DNA of 64,000 nucleotides from an uncultured Prevotellaceae bacterium. GTDB taxonomy: Bacteria; Bacteroidota; Bacteroidia; Bacteroidales; Muribaculaceae. The notes beneath the pieces were generated by a model, which was not told the origin of the DNA, searched no databases, and saw only the letters and a program-made list of their open reading frames with translations. Of this stretch, positions 33,989-42,440 are shown piece by piece (the stretch's first letter is position 1; each line of letters begins with the position of its first letter). The stretch is taken from positions 79,101 to 143,100 of the forward strand of contig CAMZFV010000004.1 in assembly GCA_947306175.1 (NCBI GenBank), written 5' to 3'. The translations under genes were made by a program, and so were the position numbers.

Positions 33989-35635
33989 TCACTGCTGATT
34001 CTCTTCTTCGGCAGCGGCGGCGCGTTGCTTGGAACGTCGTTCCTTCTTGCTGGTCTCGCTGCTGCAGGTGTCTTTTTCCTCTTTAAGGTCAATTTCGTTA
34101 TGGTCTTTATCGAATACCTTATATTCCAGGTAGTTGAGTGACTGGTCGGGCTGGATGCGGAATTTGCGTTTGAATTCGCGGCGCCATTTCCAGTACTCAC
34201 TCATGAGGCCTTTTTTCAGGTAGGCATCGACAAACGGATGGACATACATAATGAAGTTGTTCACGTTCAACGTGTGGACAAGGTAATCAATCTTGTCTTT
34301 CAACTTGTCGGTAAAAAGCAGCGACGGCTGCACTTCGCCCGTGCCTCCACAGGAGGGGCACGTCTCGGCGGTGGCAATATCGAGGGCAGGGCGCACGCGC
34401 TGGCGGGTAATCTGCATCAGTCCAAACTTGCTCAGCGGCAAGATGTTGTGGCGGGCGCGGTCCTTCTGCATGACTTCGCGCATGTGCTGATACAGTTCTT
34501 GGCGGTGCTCGGCCTTGGCCATGTCGATGAAGTCGATCACGATGATGCCGCCCATGTCGCGCAGGCGCAGTTGCCTGGCTATCTCGTCGGCGGCAAGCAG
34601 GTTCACGTTCAGGGCATTGCTCTCCTGGTCGGTGCTCGTGCGTGAACGGTTGCCAGAGTTCACATCTATCACGTGAAGGGCTTCGGTGCTTTCTACGATT
34701 ATGTATGCGCCCGACTTGAAGGATACCGTCTTCCCAAACGAGGACTTAATCTGCTTGGTGATCCCAAATTTGTCAAAGATGGGCGTGTCTTCGCTATAGA
34801 GCTTGACGATATCGCTGCGATCGGGGGCTATCAGGTTCACATAGTCGTGGATTTGATCAAACACTTCGGCATTATTGACTTGAATGCTCTCAAATTCGGG
34901 ATTGAAGATGTCCCGGATTTCTCCTACGGCACGGCTTTCTTCCTCATAAACAAGGGTGGGTGGCGTCGCGTGTTGCACCTTGGCAATGGCGTCGTCCCAG
35001 GCTTTGAGCAGCGTTTTGAGCTCGGCGTTGAGCTCGGCGGCGCGCTTGTTTTCGGCTGACGTGCGCACGATGACCCCAAAGTTCTTGGGCTTCATGCTCT
35101 CGATGAGTCGGCGCAATCGGGTCTTCTCGGCGTGGTCCTTGATCTTTTGGGATACCGAGATGCGGTCATTGAAGGGTGTGAGCACCAGGAAACGCCCGGT
35201 AAAGGTGATTTCGGTGGTCAGGCGTGGCCCCTTGGTAGAGATGGGCTCTTTGGCAATCTGCACTAACAGCTCCTGACCCTGGGTGAGCACGTCGCTCACT
35301 GTACCATGCTTGTTGGTGTCGGGCTGGTTCTTGACTTTGCTGATGCTCGTTGGCCGCTTGTTGGGATTCTCGCGTACCGTCTGGATGTATTGAGAAAAAG
35401 TGTTGAATTGTGAACCCAAATCAAGGTAATGAAGGAAAGCGTCCTTGGAATGTCCCACGTTGACAAACGCGGCATTCAATCCCGGCATCAGCTTCTTTAC
35501 CTTGGCAAGGTAGATGTTGCCCACTGCATAGGAGGCGTCTCGCGTCTCCCGTTGCAATGACACGAGGCGGCCGTCTTCGAGCAGCGCCGTCGTCATGTCT
35601 CTGGGCGTGACGTCAACTACTAGTTCACTTCTCAT
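33989..35635 (-). CDS. rng: Ribonuclease E/G family endoribonuclease
   Basis: 548 aa, the length of RNase G without the long RNase E tail. The N-terminal SELVVDVTPRD...LLEDGRL is followed by an S1 RNA-binding insert (GNIYLAKVKKLMPGLNAAFVNVG), the DNase I-like catalytic part (VDVNSGNR, GGIIVIDFIDM) and the zinc-link CPSCGGTG. It processes rRNA and starts mRNA decay. The ATG at 35635 is chosen by alignment with family starts. A long leader (about 320 nt) with a long-range inverted repeat precedes it. The C-terminus is acidic then basic (EEKDTCSSE...KKERRSKQR). Confidence 0.93.
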   Translation of the reverse strand: MRSELVVDVTPRDMTTALLEDGRLVSLQRETRDASYAVGNIYLAKVKKLMPGLNAAFVNVGHSKDAFLHYLDLGSQFNTFSQYIQTVRENPNKRPTSISKVKNQPDTNKHGTVSDVLTQGQELLVQIAKEPISTKGPRLTTEITFTGRFLVLTPFNDRISVSQKIKDHAEKTRLRRLIESMKPKNFGVIVRTSAENKRAAELNAELKTLLKAWDDAIAKVQHATPPTLVYEEESRAVGEIRDIFNPEFESIQVNNAEVFDQIHDYVNLIAPDRSDIVKLYSEDTPIFDKFGITKQIKSSFGKTVSFKSGAYIIVESTEALHVIDVNSGNRSRTSTDQESNALNVNLLAADEIARQLRLRDMGGIIVIDFIDMAKAEHRQELYQHMREVMQKDRARHNILPLSKFGLMQITRQRVRPALDIATAETCPSCGGTGEVQPSLLFTDKLKDKIDYLVHTLNVNNFIMYVHPFVDAYLKKGLMSEYWKWRREFKRKFRIQPDQSLNYLEYKVFDKDHNEIDLKEEKDTCSSETSKKERRSKQRAAAAEEENQQ

Positions 35636-35954
35636 CGCAGTTGGTGTGGGTGAAATACATAAAAAATATAACTTAATATAATGCACATGTTCCGTGGCTC
35701 ATGAGAGGTGTGTCCCGCTGGACACGTAGGCGTGCGGAGGTGCGAGGGTTTGATGGGCGAGGCAGGTCCTTCTGGAGGGAGGGTAGGAGAGGGAATAGTG
35801 GAGGTCCGTGCCTTTAAACAAGCCAGGAACAAACCAATTGACGTGACGGGACCCTGATGGAGTGGCTGGATAGCTGATTCCTGATGTCCGGTCGTGCGTG
35901 CCAATTCGTTTGTTCCCGCTATTTCACGATCGTCATAATGTTGACTACGCGCAA
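35636..35954 (-). other. Long leader upstream of rng, no gene seen
   Basis: 319 nt. On the - strand it is C-rich in the middle (the + strand shows GGAGGGAGGGTAGG near 35774). A 15-nt inverted repeat with one mismatch (35826-35840 and 35902-35916) could fold the RNA. It may be the RNase G 5' UTR. No start-supported ORF. Confidence 0.5.
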
Positions 35955-36047
35955 TTACTTCTTGTTTTTATGACGATTCTTGCGCAGTCTTTTTTTACGC
36001 TTGTGCGTTGCCATCTTGTGGCCTTTACGTTTCTTTCCGTTTGGCAT
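35955..36047 (-). CDS. 30-aa basic ribosome-associated protein, COX24/AURKAIP1 (mS38)-like
   Basis: 30 codons: begins MPNGKKRKGHKMATHKRK and ends NRHKNKK. More than half the residues are Lys, Arg or His, with no acidic residue. It matches my recollection of the small Bacteroidetes proteins assigned to the COX24/AURKAIP1 C-terminal domain, related to mitoribosomal mS38. It is expected to bind rRNA. It lies between hupB-like HU (upstream) and rng, on the same strand. Confidence 0.8.
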   Translation of the reverse strand: MPNGKKRKGHKMATHKRKKRLRKNRHKNKK

Positions 36048-36102
36048 AGTCGTAAAATGTTAGTGATATATATAATATTATAATATAATGAGTTGATGGC
36101 AA

Positions 36103-36375
36103 TTACTTCACCTGATCCATGAACACCTTAGCGGGCTTGAAGGCCGGAATCTTGTGCTCGGGGATAATAATAACGGTATTCTTGCTGATGTTGCGGGCGG
36201 TCTTCTGTGAACGGGTCTTCACGATGAAACTGCCAAATCCGCGCAGGTAAACATTCTCACCATTAGCCAGTGAATCCTTCACGCAGTCCATGAACTTCTC
36301 TACTGTTACAAGAACGGATGCTCTGTCAAGACCGGTTTCGCCGGCAATCTCTTTAACGATTTCTGCTTTAGTCAT
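36103..36375 (-). CDS. HU-family histone-like DNA-binding protein
   Basis: 90 aa, the standard HU/IHF length. It has the dimer core MTKAEIVKEIAGETGL, the GFGSF turn and a DNA-binding arm with the IPxxKxPAFKPAK ending. It bends and compacts DNA. It lies 55 nt upstream of the mS38-like gene on the same strand; a roughly 150-nt leader lies upstream. Confidence 0.92.
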   Translation of the reverse strand: MTKAEIVKEIAGETGLDRASVLVTVEKFMDCVKDSLANGENVYLRGFGSFIVKTRSQKTARNISKNTVIIIPEHKIPAFKPAKVFMDQVK

Positions 36376-36693
36376 TGTAGTATTTCTTAATTTTTAGTTA
36401 ATTATTTAATAAAAAATTACTTACTCTAATTACTTGACCGACAACGGTTTGGAGGTGGGCGTTGTCATTGAGACAACAAACAAAAAGCGCCCAAAAATGA
36501 GCCCCTTGTCGATTTTGCGACTGCAAATATCGCACTTTTTTTCTAATTAAGCGCTAATATTCAGCATTTTTTATGATTTTTTTTTGATTTTACCCTTTTT
36601 GGAGATATTGCGACTAATCTTGTGATTTCTTTGATTTTATCCTTCATGTGGCATTTTGACCACCAACTTGGATGCCGATTACGAGTTTTTCAT
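36376..36693. other. Intergenic region between HU and the DUF59 gene
   Basis: No gene seen. On the - strand GATATTTG (36524-36531) is a one-mismatch -7 element that could drive HU, giving a leader with a TTGTC/GACAA hairpin near 36461-36475. The right part is T-rich with no further structure. Confidence 0.5.
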
Positions 36694-36701
36694 TAACTTT
36701 G
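36694..36701 (+). promoter_or_regulatory. -7 element almost at the DUF59 start codon
   Basis: TAACTTTG ends 9 nt before the ATG at 36711, so the transcript should have a leader of about 5 nt or none. A start at 36672 is excluded. Confidence 0.6.
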
Positions 36702-36710
36702 CGGCCAGTT

Positions 36711-37031
36711 ATGGAACAAGAGCAGAAATTGAAAATCGAGGAAGACATCATCAAGATGTTAAAGACGGTCTATGACCCGGAGTTGCCCGTCGATGTGTAC
36801 AGCCTGGGGCTGATTTACAAGATTGACCTCAACGACGAGGGCCATGTGGATATCGACATGACGCTCACCGCTCCCAATTGCCCCATTGCCGACTTCATCT
36901 TTGAGGACGTGAGGCAGAAGGTCGAGAGTGTCGATGGCGTGACCAGTGCCACAGTCAATCTCGTGTTTGAGCCCGAATGGGATATCCGCATGATGACCGA
37001 CGAGGCCAAGCTCGAACTCGGCATGCTGTAA
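36711..37031 (+). CDS. DUF59/MIP18-family Fe-S cluster assembly protein
   Basis: 106 aa. It has the DPELPVDVYSLGLIY motif and a conserved Cys in TAPNCPIADF, typical of SufT/PaaD-like proteins that help mature Fe-S enzymes. The length is that of a stand-alone MIP18 domain. No suf genes are nearby in the window. It is followed by an A/T-rich gap with imperfect inverted repeats before lpxH. Confidence 0.87.
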   Translation: MEQEQKLKIEEDIIKMLKTVYDPELPVDVYSLGLIYKIDLNDEGHVDIDMTLTAPNCPIADFIFEDVRQKVESVDGVTSATVNLVFEPEWDIRMMTDEAKLELGML

Positions 37032-37103
37032 TGATCAAACAACAGATAATGTCAAACAAAATGAACAACAAATAACAACAAGGACAACTTTTTTTATAAT
37101 TGG

Positions 37104-37126
37104 GTTGTTTATGTTGTTCAATGTTG
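37104..37126 (+). repeat. 23-nt intergenic repeat shared with 62266-62288
   Basis: Identical 23-mer starting GGTTGTTTATGTTGTTC. Here it is the right half of an imperfect inverted repeat (left half about 37040-37080, CAAACAAAATGAACAACA) just before lpxH. Confidence 0.75.
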
Positions 37127-37143
37127 TTTAGGTTGTTTTAAGA

Positions 37144-37923
37144 ATGATAGAGAATATGGCTGGCAAGAACACCTATTTCATTTCTGACCTGCATCTGGGG
37201 GCCAAGTACATGAACGACCCCTTGGAGCGGGAGCGCCGTGTGTGCCGTTTCCTTGACAGCATCAAGGACGATGCCGCCGAGTTATTCCTGTTGGGCGATA
37301 TCCTTGACTATTGGTACGAATATAAATATGTGGTGCCGCGCGGCTACATCCGTTTCCTGGGCAAATTGGCTGAGCTGGCCGATGCTGGAGTGAAGCTGAC
37401 CTGGGTGACAGGCAATCACGACGTGTGGCTGTTCGACTACCTGCGTGACCAACTTGGCATGACGGTCCTCAAGGGTCATACTGTGGTCGAGGCCCAGGGC
37501 AAGCGCATCCTCATCTCCCATGGCGATGACGTGGGTGTGCAGCCTGTGATGTACCGATTCACGCGCTGGTGTTTTTACAATAGGGTATGCCAGTGGCTTT
37601 ATGCCGGCATCCATCCCCGCTGGACCTATCCCATCGCCACAGGCTGGTCAAGCGAGAACCGCACGAGCCGTTCGCCCGAGCGATTGAAGGAAATCTCGGA
37701 GAATGCAGCAACTCGCCTTCTCGATTTCTCGCGAGAGTACTATGCAGCACATCCTGATGTAGAGGCCTTCGTCTATGGCCACATCCACATCGCACGCGTC
37801 TATCCTCAAGATACCATGCCGCCCGTCATTATGCTGGGTGAATGGATCACGCTCAATTCCTATGTCGTCCTTACTCCTGACGGGCAATTCGCCCTCAAGT
37901 ACTTTGAAGAGACGGCTGAATGA
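37144..37923 (+). CDS. lpxH: UDP-2,3-diacylglucosamine hydrolase (LpxH-type phosphoesterase)
   Basis: 259-aa calcineurin-like phosphoesterase: SDLHLG, GDILDYW, GNHD, SHGDD and YGHIHIA give the two-metal site. In lipid A synthesis it removes UMP from UDP-2,3-diacylglucosamine to give lipid X. The ATG at 37144 is used; 37156 (MAGKNT) is an alternative. A GCGCAA/TTGCGC hairpin follows the stop codon. Confidence 0.85.
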   Translation: MIENMAGKNTYFISDLHLGAKYMNDPLERERRVCRFLDSIKDDAAELFLLGDILDYWYEYKYVVPRGYIRFLGKLAELADAGVKLTWVTGNHDVWLFDYLRDQLGMTVLKGHTVVEAQGKRILISHGDDVGVQPVMYRFTRWCFYNRVCQWLYAGIHPRWTYPIATGWSSENRTSRSPERLKEISENAATRLLDFSREYYAAHPDVEAFVYGHIHIARVYPQDTMPPVIMLGEWITLNSYVVLTPDGQFALKYFEETAE

Positions 37924-38046
37924 AAAAAATGCGCAATCGTTTGCGCTACTGATATTCAACAGAATAGGCGGTGGCTTTTTGGGCGCCATCTCGAAAATAT
38001 GTTTTATAACATAAAAATAATGTGCCCATAGTAAGATAATTCGCTA

Positions 38047-38054
38047 TACTTTTG
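38047..38054 (+). promoter_or_regulatory. -7 element of candidate small RNA
   Basis: TACTTTTG, a full TAnnTTTG match, in the gap after lpxH. It is followed 60-100 nt later by a strong terminator, with no ORF between. Confidence 0.55.
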
Positions 38055-38060
38055 CACCAT

Positions 38061-38151
38061 AAACCTGAAACAATCTTTTTTACCTTAGAAATTTTGCCTA
38101 TTTGAAACCTAAAGAGGAATTTTAAGCCACTCGCTTAAAATTCCTTTTTTT
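38061..38151 (+). ncRNA. Candidate small RNA (about 90 nt) between lpxH and ispD
   Basis: Inferred only from a promoter element at 38047-38054 and an intrinsic terminator ending near 38151. The interval has no start-stop frame of note. The exact 5' end is a guess (about 7 nt past the -7 element). No known RNA family was recognised. Confidence 0.4.
38114..38151 (+). terminator. Strong intrinsic terminator before ispD
   Basis: AGGAATTTTAAGC / GCTTAAAATTCCT, perfect 13-bp stem, loop CACTC, followed by seven Ts. Confidence 0.9.
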
Positions 38152-38173
38152 AAATTCGCTACGCTCTGGATAG

Positions 38174-38206
38174 CATAGTATGTATTGTATTTATTGTCTT
38201 CCTTTT
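38174..38206 (+). repeat. 33-nt intergenic repeat shared with 62179-62211
   Basis: Begins CATAGTAT and ends TTGTCTTCCTTTT; 32 of 33 bases match the copy at 62179-62211. A related TTGTATTTATTG word is also in the terminator at 42361. Confidence 0.8.
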
Positions 38207-38227
38207 CATTATTTGGTTGTTTTTCAT

Positions 38228-38235
38228 TAATTTTG
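38228..38235 (+). promoter_or_regulatory. -7 element of ispD-recG
   Basis: TAATTTTG, 23 nt before the ispD ATG. Confidence 0.6.
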
Positions 38236-38258
38236 TGGCCGTATAAGTCAGTGTTGGA

Positions 38259-38942
38259 ATGAAAACGATAGCAATCATAGTGGCAGGCGGCAGTGGCACG
38301 CGGTTTGGGGCCCAGTTGCCCAAGCAGTTTCTGGAGTTAGGCGACAAGCCCATCCTGATGCGCACCATCGAGGCCTTTGGACAAAATGGGGATGGTTCTT
38401 TTGATGTAATTGTAACTTTGCCCGCCGACCAGATGGACTTGTGGCAACAACTGTGCGAGAGATATGCCTTTACCTTGCCACATCGCGTTGTGCCAGGTGG
38501 CGAGACCCGTTGGCACAGCGTCAAGAACGCCCTCGATAGTATTGCTGATCCCGCAGACGTCGATGTGATTGCTGTGCACGACGGCGTGCGCCCGCTGGCA
38601 ACTGCCGACCTCATTAGTCGCGTTCTTGAGGCTGCCCGTCGTGATGGAGCCGCCATCCCCGTGGTCATGCTCAATGACTCGGTGCGTCAAGTGGTGGGAG
38701 AGACCAGCCATGCCTTGGACCGCTCCTCGCTGCGTGCCGTGCAGACACCCCAGGCGTTTGACGCCCGCCTGTTGATCGACGCATACTCGCAGTCCTTCCA
38801 GCCGACATTTACCGACGACGCCTCGGTAGTCGAGCGATATGGCCATAGCGTGACCCTTGTCGAGGGTGACCCTGTGAACCTGAAAATCACCCGTCCCATG
38901 GACTTGGCGCTTGCCGAATATCTGTTAAATAATAATGCCTGA
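38259..38942 (+). CDS. ispD: 2-C-methyl-D-erythritol 4-phosphate cytidylyltransferase
   Basis: 227-aa enzyme of the MEP isoprenoid pathway, making CDP-methylerythritol from CTP and MEP. The N-terminal IIVAGGSGTRFG (CTP site), HDGVRPLA, VKxT-like NDSVRQV and TPQAF are present. Its end overlaps recG by 8 nt, so the two are one operon. Confidence 0.93.
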   Translation: MKTIAIIVAGGSGTRFGAQLPKQFLELGDKPILMRTIEAFGQNGDGSFDVIVTLPADQMDLWQQLCERYAFTLPHRVVPGGETRWHSVKNALDSIADPADVDVIAVHDGVRPLATADLISRVLEAARRDGAAIPVVMLNDSVRQVVGETSHALDRSSLRAVQTPQAFDARLLIDAYSQSFQPTFTDDASVVERYGHSVTLVEGDPVNLKITRPMDLALAEYLLNNNA

Positions 38943-41034
38943 CCTGCGCCATACCGACATACAGTATTTGCACGGCGTGGGACCCAAGCGTGCTGAACTG
39001 CTCAAGAAAGAACTGGGCATCAGCTCTTACTATGACCTGTTGTACTACTTCCCGTTCCGCTACATCGACCGGAGTGTCATCAACCATGTCAATGAGTTGT
39101 ATGGTGATGAAGCCGCCGTTCAGCTCAAGGGACGGTTCTTGATGTTTACCACGGCTGGCGAGGGCCGCAGGCGCCGCCTGCAGGCCCTGTTCACCGATGG
39201 CACGGGTACGATTGAGGTCGTGTGGTTTAACCGTGTGGCTTCAATCCAGAAGACCTACAACACCACGACCCAGTACATACTGTTTGGAAAACCGTCGATG
39301 TACAATGGCCACTTGAATATCGTCCATCCTGAGGTGGACCTCTCCAGTGCCGAGGCGGTTACACAGGGGTTGCAAGGCGTGTATAACCTGACTGAGGTGT
39401 TGCGCAACCGCCAGTTCACATCGAGGGCCATCCACAAACTTGTGGTCAATCTGCTGAATACGCCCGGTGTGCAGCACATCGACGAGACCCTGCCGCCCGA
39501 ACTGATGCAGCGTTACCACCTAATGCCGCTTGCCGAGGCCTTGCGCAACATCCACCTGCCTGCCGACCAGCAGTCGCTGCTGCGGGCGCAGTTCCGCCTC
39601 AAGTTTGAGGAACTGTTTTTCCTGGAACTCAACATCCTCCATTATATCAAGGGTAGCAGCCGCCGACTGGTGGGCCACAAGTTTGAGCGTGTGGGCTACT
39701 ACTTCAACAACTTCTACCACAACTTCCTGCAGTTCCCGCTCACTGGTGCGCAGAAACGCGTCATCCGTGAGATGCGCCACGACATGGGCAGCGGCAAGCA
39801 GATGAACCGCCTGCTGCAGGGTGACGTGGGCAGCGGTAAGACAATTGTCGCCTTCATGACAGCGCTCATTGCCATTGACAACGGCTATCAGGCCTGCATC
39901 ATGGCACCTACCGAGATATTGGCGGGACAGCACCTCGAAACTATCCAGCCGCTGGGCGAGGCGCTGGGCGTGAAAGTGGCACTCTTGACTGGCTCGACAC
40001 GCAAGAAACAGCGCACTGCCATCCACGAGTCCTTGATGAGCGGCGAGTTGCAGATTCTCATCGGCACCCATGCCCTCATCGAGGACACGGTGCAGTTCCA
40101 CAACCTGGGACTGGCCATTATCGATGAGCAGCACCGCTTTGGCGTGGCTCAGCGTGCCCGCTTGTGGAGCAAAAACCGTGTGGCACCGCCTCATGTGCTG
40201 GTGATGACGGCCACGCCCATCCCCAGGACGCTGGCAATGACGGTCTATGGCGATCTTGACGTGTCGGTCATCGACGAATTGCCGCCGGGCCGTAAGCCCG
40301 TGACCACGGTACTCAGACATGAGCCTGACCGCTTCAATATGTACAAATTCGTCGGTTCACAGCTCAAGCAGGGCCGTCAGGCCTATATCGTCTATCCCCT
40401 CATCGAGGAGAACGAGAAACTTGACCTGCATGCCCTGGAAATGGGCTACGAACAGGTGTGTGACGTGTTCCCGCACTACAATGTGGCGATGGTGCACGGG
40501 CGCATGAAGCCCGCCGAGAAAGACCATCAGATGATGCTCTTTGCCTCGGGTAAGGCGCATATCCTCGTGGCAACGACTGTCATCGAGGTGGGGGTGAATG
40601 TTCCTAACGCCTCGGTGATGGTGATTGAGGACGCTGAGCGCTTCGGGCTGTCGCAGTTGCACCAGCTGCGCGGCAGGGTAGGGCGTGGGGCTGATCAGAG
40701 CTACTGCATCCTCATGGCACGCAGTGACTTGGGACGTGACACCCGCCACCGCCTGCAGGTGATGACGCAGACCAATGATGGCTTTGTCGTCGCCGAGGAG
40801 GACATGAAGTTGAGGGGTCCAGGCGACATGGAGGGTACCCAGCAGAGCGGCATTGCCTTCAACCTGCACATCGCTAATTTGGCCCAGGATGGCCAGATTA
40901 TCCAAATGGCCCGCAACGCCGCCGAGGATTACCTGCGCGATGACCCGCAGATGGAAACCCCGTGGGGCCGCAAAATGGCCGCCCACATCCGCGACATCTT
41001 CGACAAACAAACCAACTGGGGCCTCATTTCCTAA
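38935..41034 (+). CDS. recG: ATP-dependent DNA helicase RecG
   Basis: 699 aa. An N-terminal wedge/OB domain (FLMFTTAGEGRRRRLQALFTD-like strand) precedes a superfamily 2 helicase with Walker A GDVGSGKT, the DExH-type box IIDEQHRFG, motif III TATPIPRTLAM and C-terminal QLRGRVGRG. It remodels stalled replication forks and branched DNA. It is slightly shorter than the E. coli protein but complete. Followed within 7 nt by a heptad tract. Confidence 0.96.
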   Translation: MPDLRHTDIQYLHGVGPKRAELLKKELGISSYYDLLYYFPFRYIDRSVINHVNELYGDEAAVQLKGRFLMFTTAGEGRRRRLQALFTDGTGTIEVVWFNRVASIQKTYNTTTQYILFGKPSMYNGHLNIVHPEVDLSSAEAVTQGLQGVYNLTEVLRNRQFTSRAIHKLVVNLLNTPGVQHIDETLPPELMQRYHLMPLAEALRNIHLPADQQSLLRAQFRLKFEELFFLELNILHYIKGSSRRLVGHKFERVGYYFNNFYHNFLQFPLTGAQKRVIREMRHDMGSGKQMNRLLQGDVGSGKTIVAFMTALIAIDNGYQACIMAPTEILAGQHLETIQPLGEALGVKVALLTGSTRKKQRTAIHESLMSGELQILIGTHALIEDTVQFHNLGLAIIDEQHRFGVAQRARLWSKNRVAPPHVLVMTATPIPRTLAMTVYGDLDVSVIDELPPGRKPVTTVLRHEPDRFNMYKFVGSQLKQGRQAYIVYPLIEENEKLDLHALEMGYEQVCDVFPHYNVAMVHGRMKPAEKDHQMMLFASGKAHILVATTVIEVGVNVPNASVMVIEDAERFGLSQLHQLRGRVGRGADQSYCILMARSDLGRDTRHRLQVMTQTNDGFVVAEEDMKLRGPGDMEGTQQSGIAFNLHIANLAQDGQIIQMARNAAEDYLRDDPQMETPWGRKMAAHIRDIFDKQTNWGLIS

Positions 41035-41040
41035 ACCCCA

Positions 41041-41075
41041 CCTAAAGCCTAATGCCTAAAACCTAACACCTAATT
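41041..41075 (+). repeat. Heptad tract, 5 units, after recG
   Basis: CCTAAAG, CCTAATG, CCTAAAA, CCTAACA, CCTAATT. It starts 6 nt after the recG stop. TAA occurs in every unit. Confidence 0.85.
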
Positions 41076-41211
41076 ACGATTCAAAACTGTTTGCATTTGT
41101 GAATTTTTTATTTTATTGAGAGATAGGTGATTAGCTTGCTTTGTTTAGAGAATGAAACCAAACTTTACACTTTTTAGCAGACTAAATGCCTCCTCTTATA
41201 AAATAAATGAG

Positions 41212-41219
41212 TAATTTTG
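41212..41219 (+). promoter_or_regulatory. -7 element of the M23 peptidase gene
   Basis: TAATTTTG, 41 nt before the ATG at 41261. Confidence 0.6.
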
Positions 41220-41260
41220 GCCGTTCTTAAAAACAAAACGGACTTAGAAATTACCTAAGA

Positions 41261-42289
41261 ATGAATATCAAACGAATATATTTCGCCTTGACGGCGATAA
41301 CCCTTTTTGCGCTTGGCATATCGGCTCAGAATATGCAATCTGCCTCAAGTTACAGCAAGATGCACAGTGACTTGCTCGCCAAGCAGAGCCGCGTGAAGGA
41401 CCAGATACGTGTCCAGGAGGCTCAAAAGTATGCAGCTGACCTCTACGAGGAATGTGAACCCGAACCCGATATCTACACCGAGGGTTGGGAGAGCAATCTC
41501 GTGAACTGCTATAAGGACGCCAACGTGCCTAACACCAAGGTGCTTGACGTGCGCCATTATGTGATGCCTATCAAGGGTAACTACGTGACCAGCCACTACG
41601 GCTACCGTCCCCAGTTTGGTCGCACCCACAAGGGTATCGACCTGCGTGCCGCTATCGGTGATACCGTTTACTCGGCATTCTCAGGCCGCGTACGCTTGAC
41701 CCGTTTTGAGCGCGGTGGTTATGGTTTCTATGTGATCGTGCGTCACGAGAACGGCCTGGAGACCGTCTATGGCCACTTGTCGCGCTTCCTGGTGAAGCCC
41801 GACCAGTACGTTAAGGCAGGCCAGCCCATCGCATTGAGTGGCAATACGGGCCGCAGCACGGGTCCCCACCTGCACTTCGAGACCCGTTTCATGGGTTACG
41901 CCATCAACCCTGAGGCTATATTCGACTTCGCTAACCGTTGCACCCACACCGACAGCTATACCTTCTCTAAGAGCAATTACACCAAGGCTCGCGACTATGC
42001 GCCCAGCAAGCGCTATTCGTCAGCCAAGAAGAGTGTCGCTGCTGCCGAGGAAAAAGAGACTGCCAAGAAGGCTAAGGACAGCAAGAAGGAGCAACAGACC
42101 ACTGTTGCCAGCACCCGCAAGTCCACCAAGGAGAGCCGCGAAAACAGCCGCTCGACCTATCAGGTGCGCCAGGGCGACAACCTGACCAAGATTGCCAAGG
42201 ACAACGGTATGACCGTGGCCCAACTCAAGAAACTCAATGGTCTGACCAGTGACAATGTCACCGAGGGTAAAGTCCTCCGCGTGAAGTAA
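41261..42289 (+). CDS. Secreted M23 peptidase with LysM domain
   Basis: 342 aa. Signal peptide to about residue 22 (GISAQ-N). The peptidase domain shows GRTHKGIDLRA (His and Asp zinc ligands) and GPHLHFETR (HxH). A basic Ala/Lys linker (about 250-290) leads to a C-terminal LysM (YQVRQGDNLTKIAKDNG). It should cut peptidoglycan cross-links or activate amidases at the division site, as NlpD/EnvC proteins do. Zinc ligands look intact. Confidence 0.9.
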   Translation: MNIKRIYFALTAITLFALGISAQNMQSASSYSKMHSDLLAKQSRVKDQIRVQEAQKYAADLYEECEPEPDIYTEGWESNLVNCYKDANVPNTKVLDVRHYVMPIKGNYVTSHYGYRPQFGRTHKGIDLRAAIGDTVYSAFSGRVRLTRFERGGYGFYVIVRHENGLETVYGHLSRFLVKPDQYVKAGQPIALSGNTGRSTGPHLHFETRFMGYAINPEAIFDFANRCTHTDSYTFSKSNYTKARDYAPSKRYSSAKKSVAAAEEKETAKKAKDSKKEQQTTVASTRKSTKESRENSRSTYQVRQGDNLTKIAKDNGMTVAQLKKLNGLTSDNVTEGKVLRVK

Positions 42290-42315
42290 TCCCCCCAAGG
42301 CAATAGAGAGATAGA

Positions 42316-42391
42316 GAAAACAATAAGTGCAATAAATACAAAATCCACGTAATGAAAGGATTGTATTTATTGCACTTATTGTTTTCCTTTT
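42316..42391 (+). terminator. Long terminator after M23 peptidase
   Basis: Perfect 26-bp inverted repeat (42316-42341 with 42361-42386; begins GAAAACAATAAGTGC) around a 19-nt loop, followed by CTTTTTA. Confidence 0.8.
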
Positions 42392-42440
42392 TATGTTGAG
42401 TTGTCGTTATGGGTCGGATTTCTTCTTGTAGTATCGTGGT

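Noticed and set aside
35632..35904. 90-codon - strand frame over the rng leader
   Set aside because: It overlaps the rng start region, is Pro/Thr-rich from the C-rich strand composition and has no supported start.
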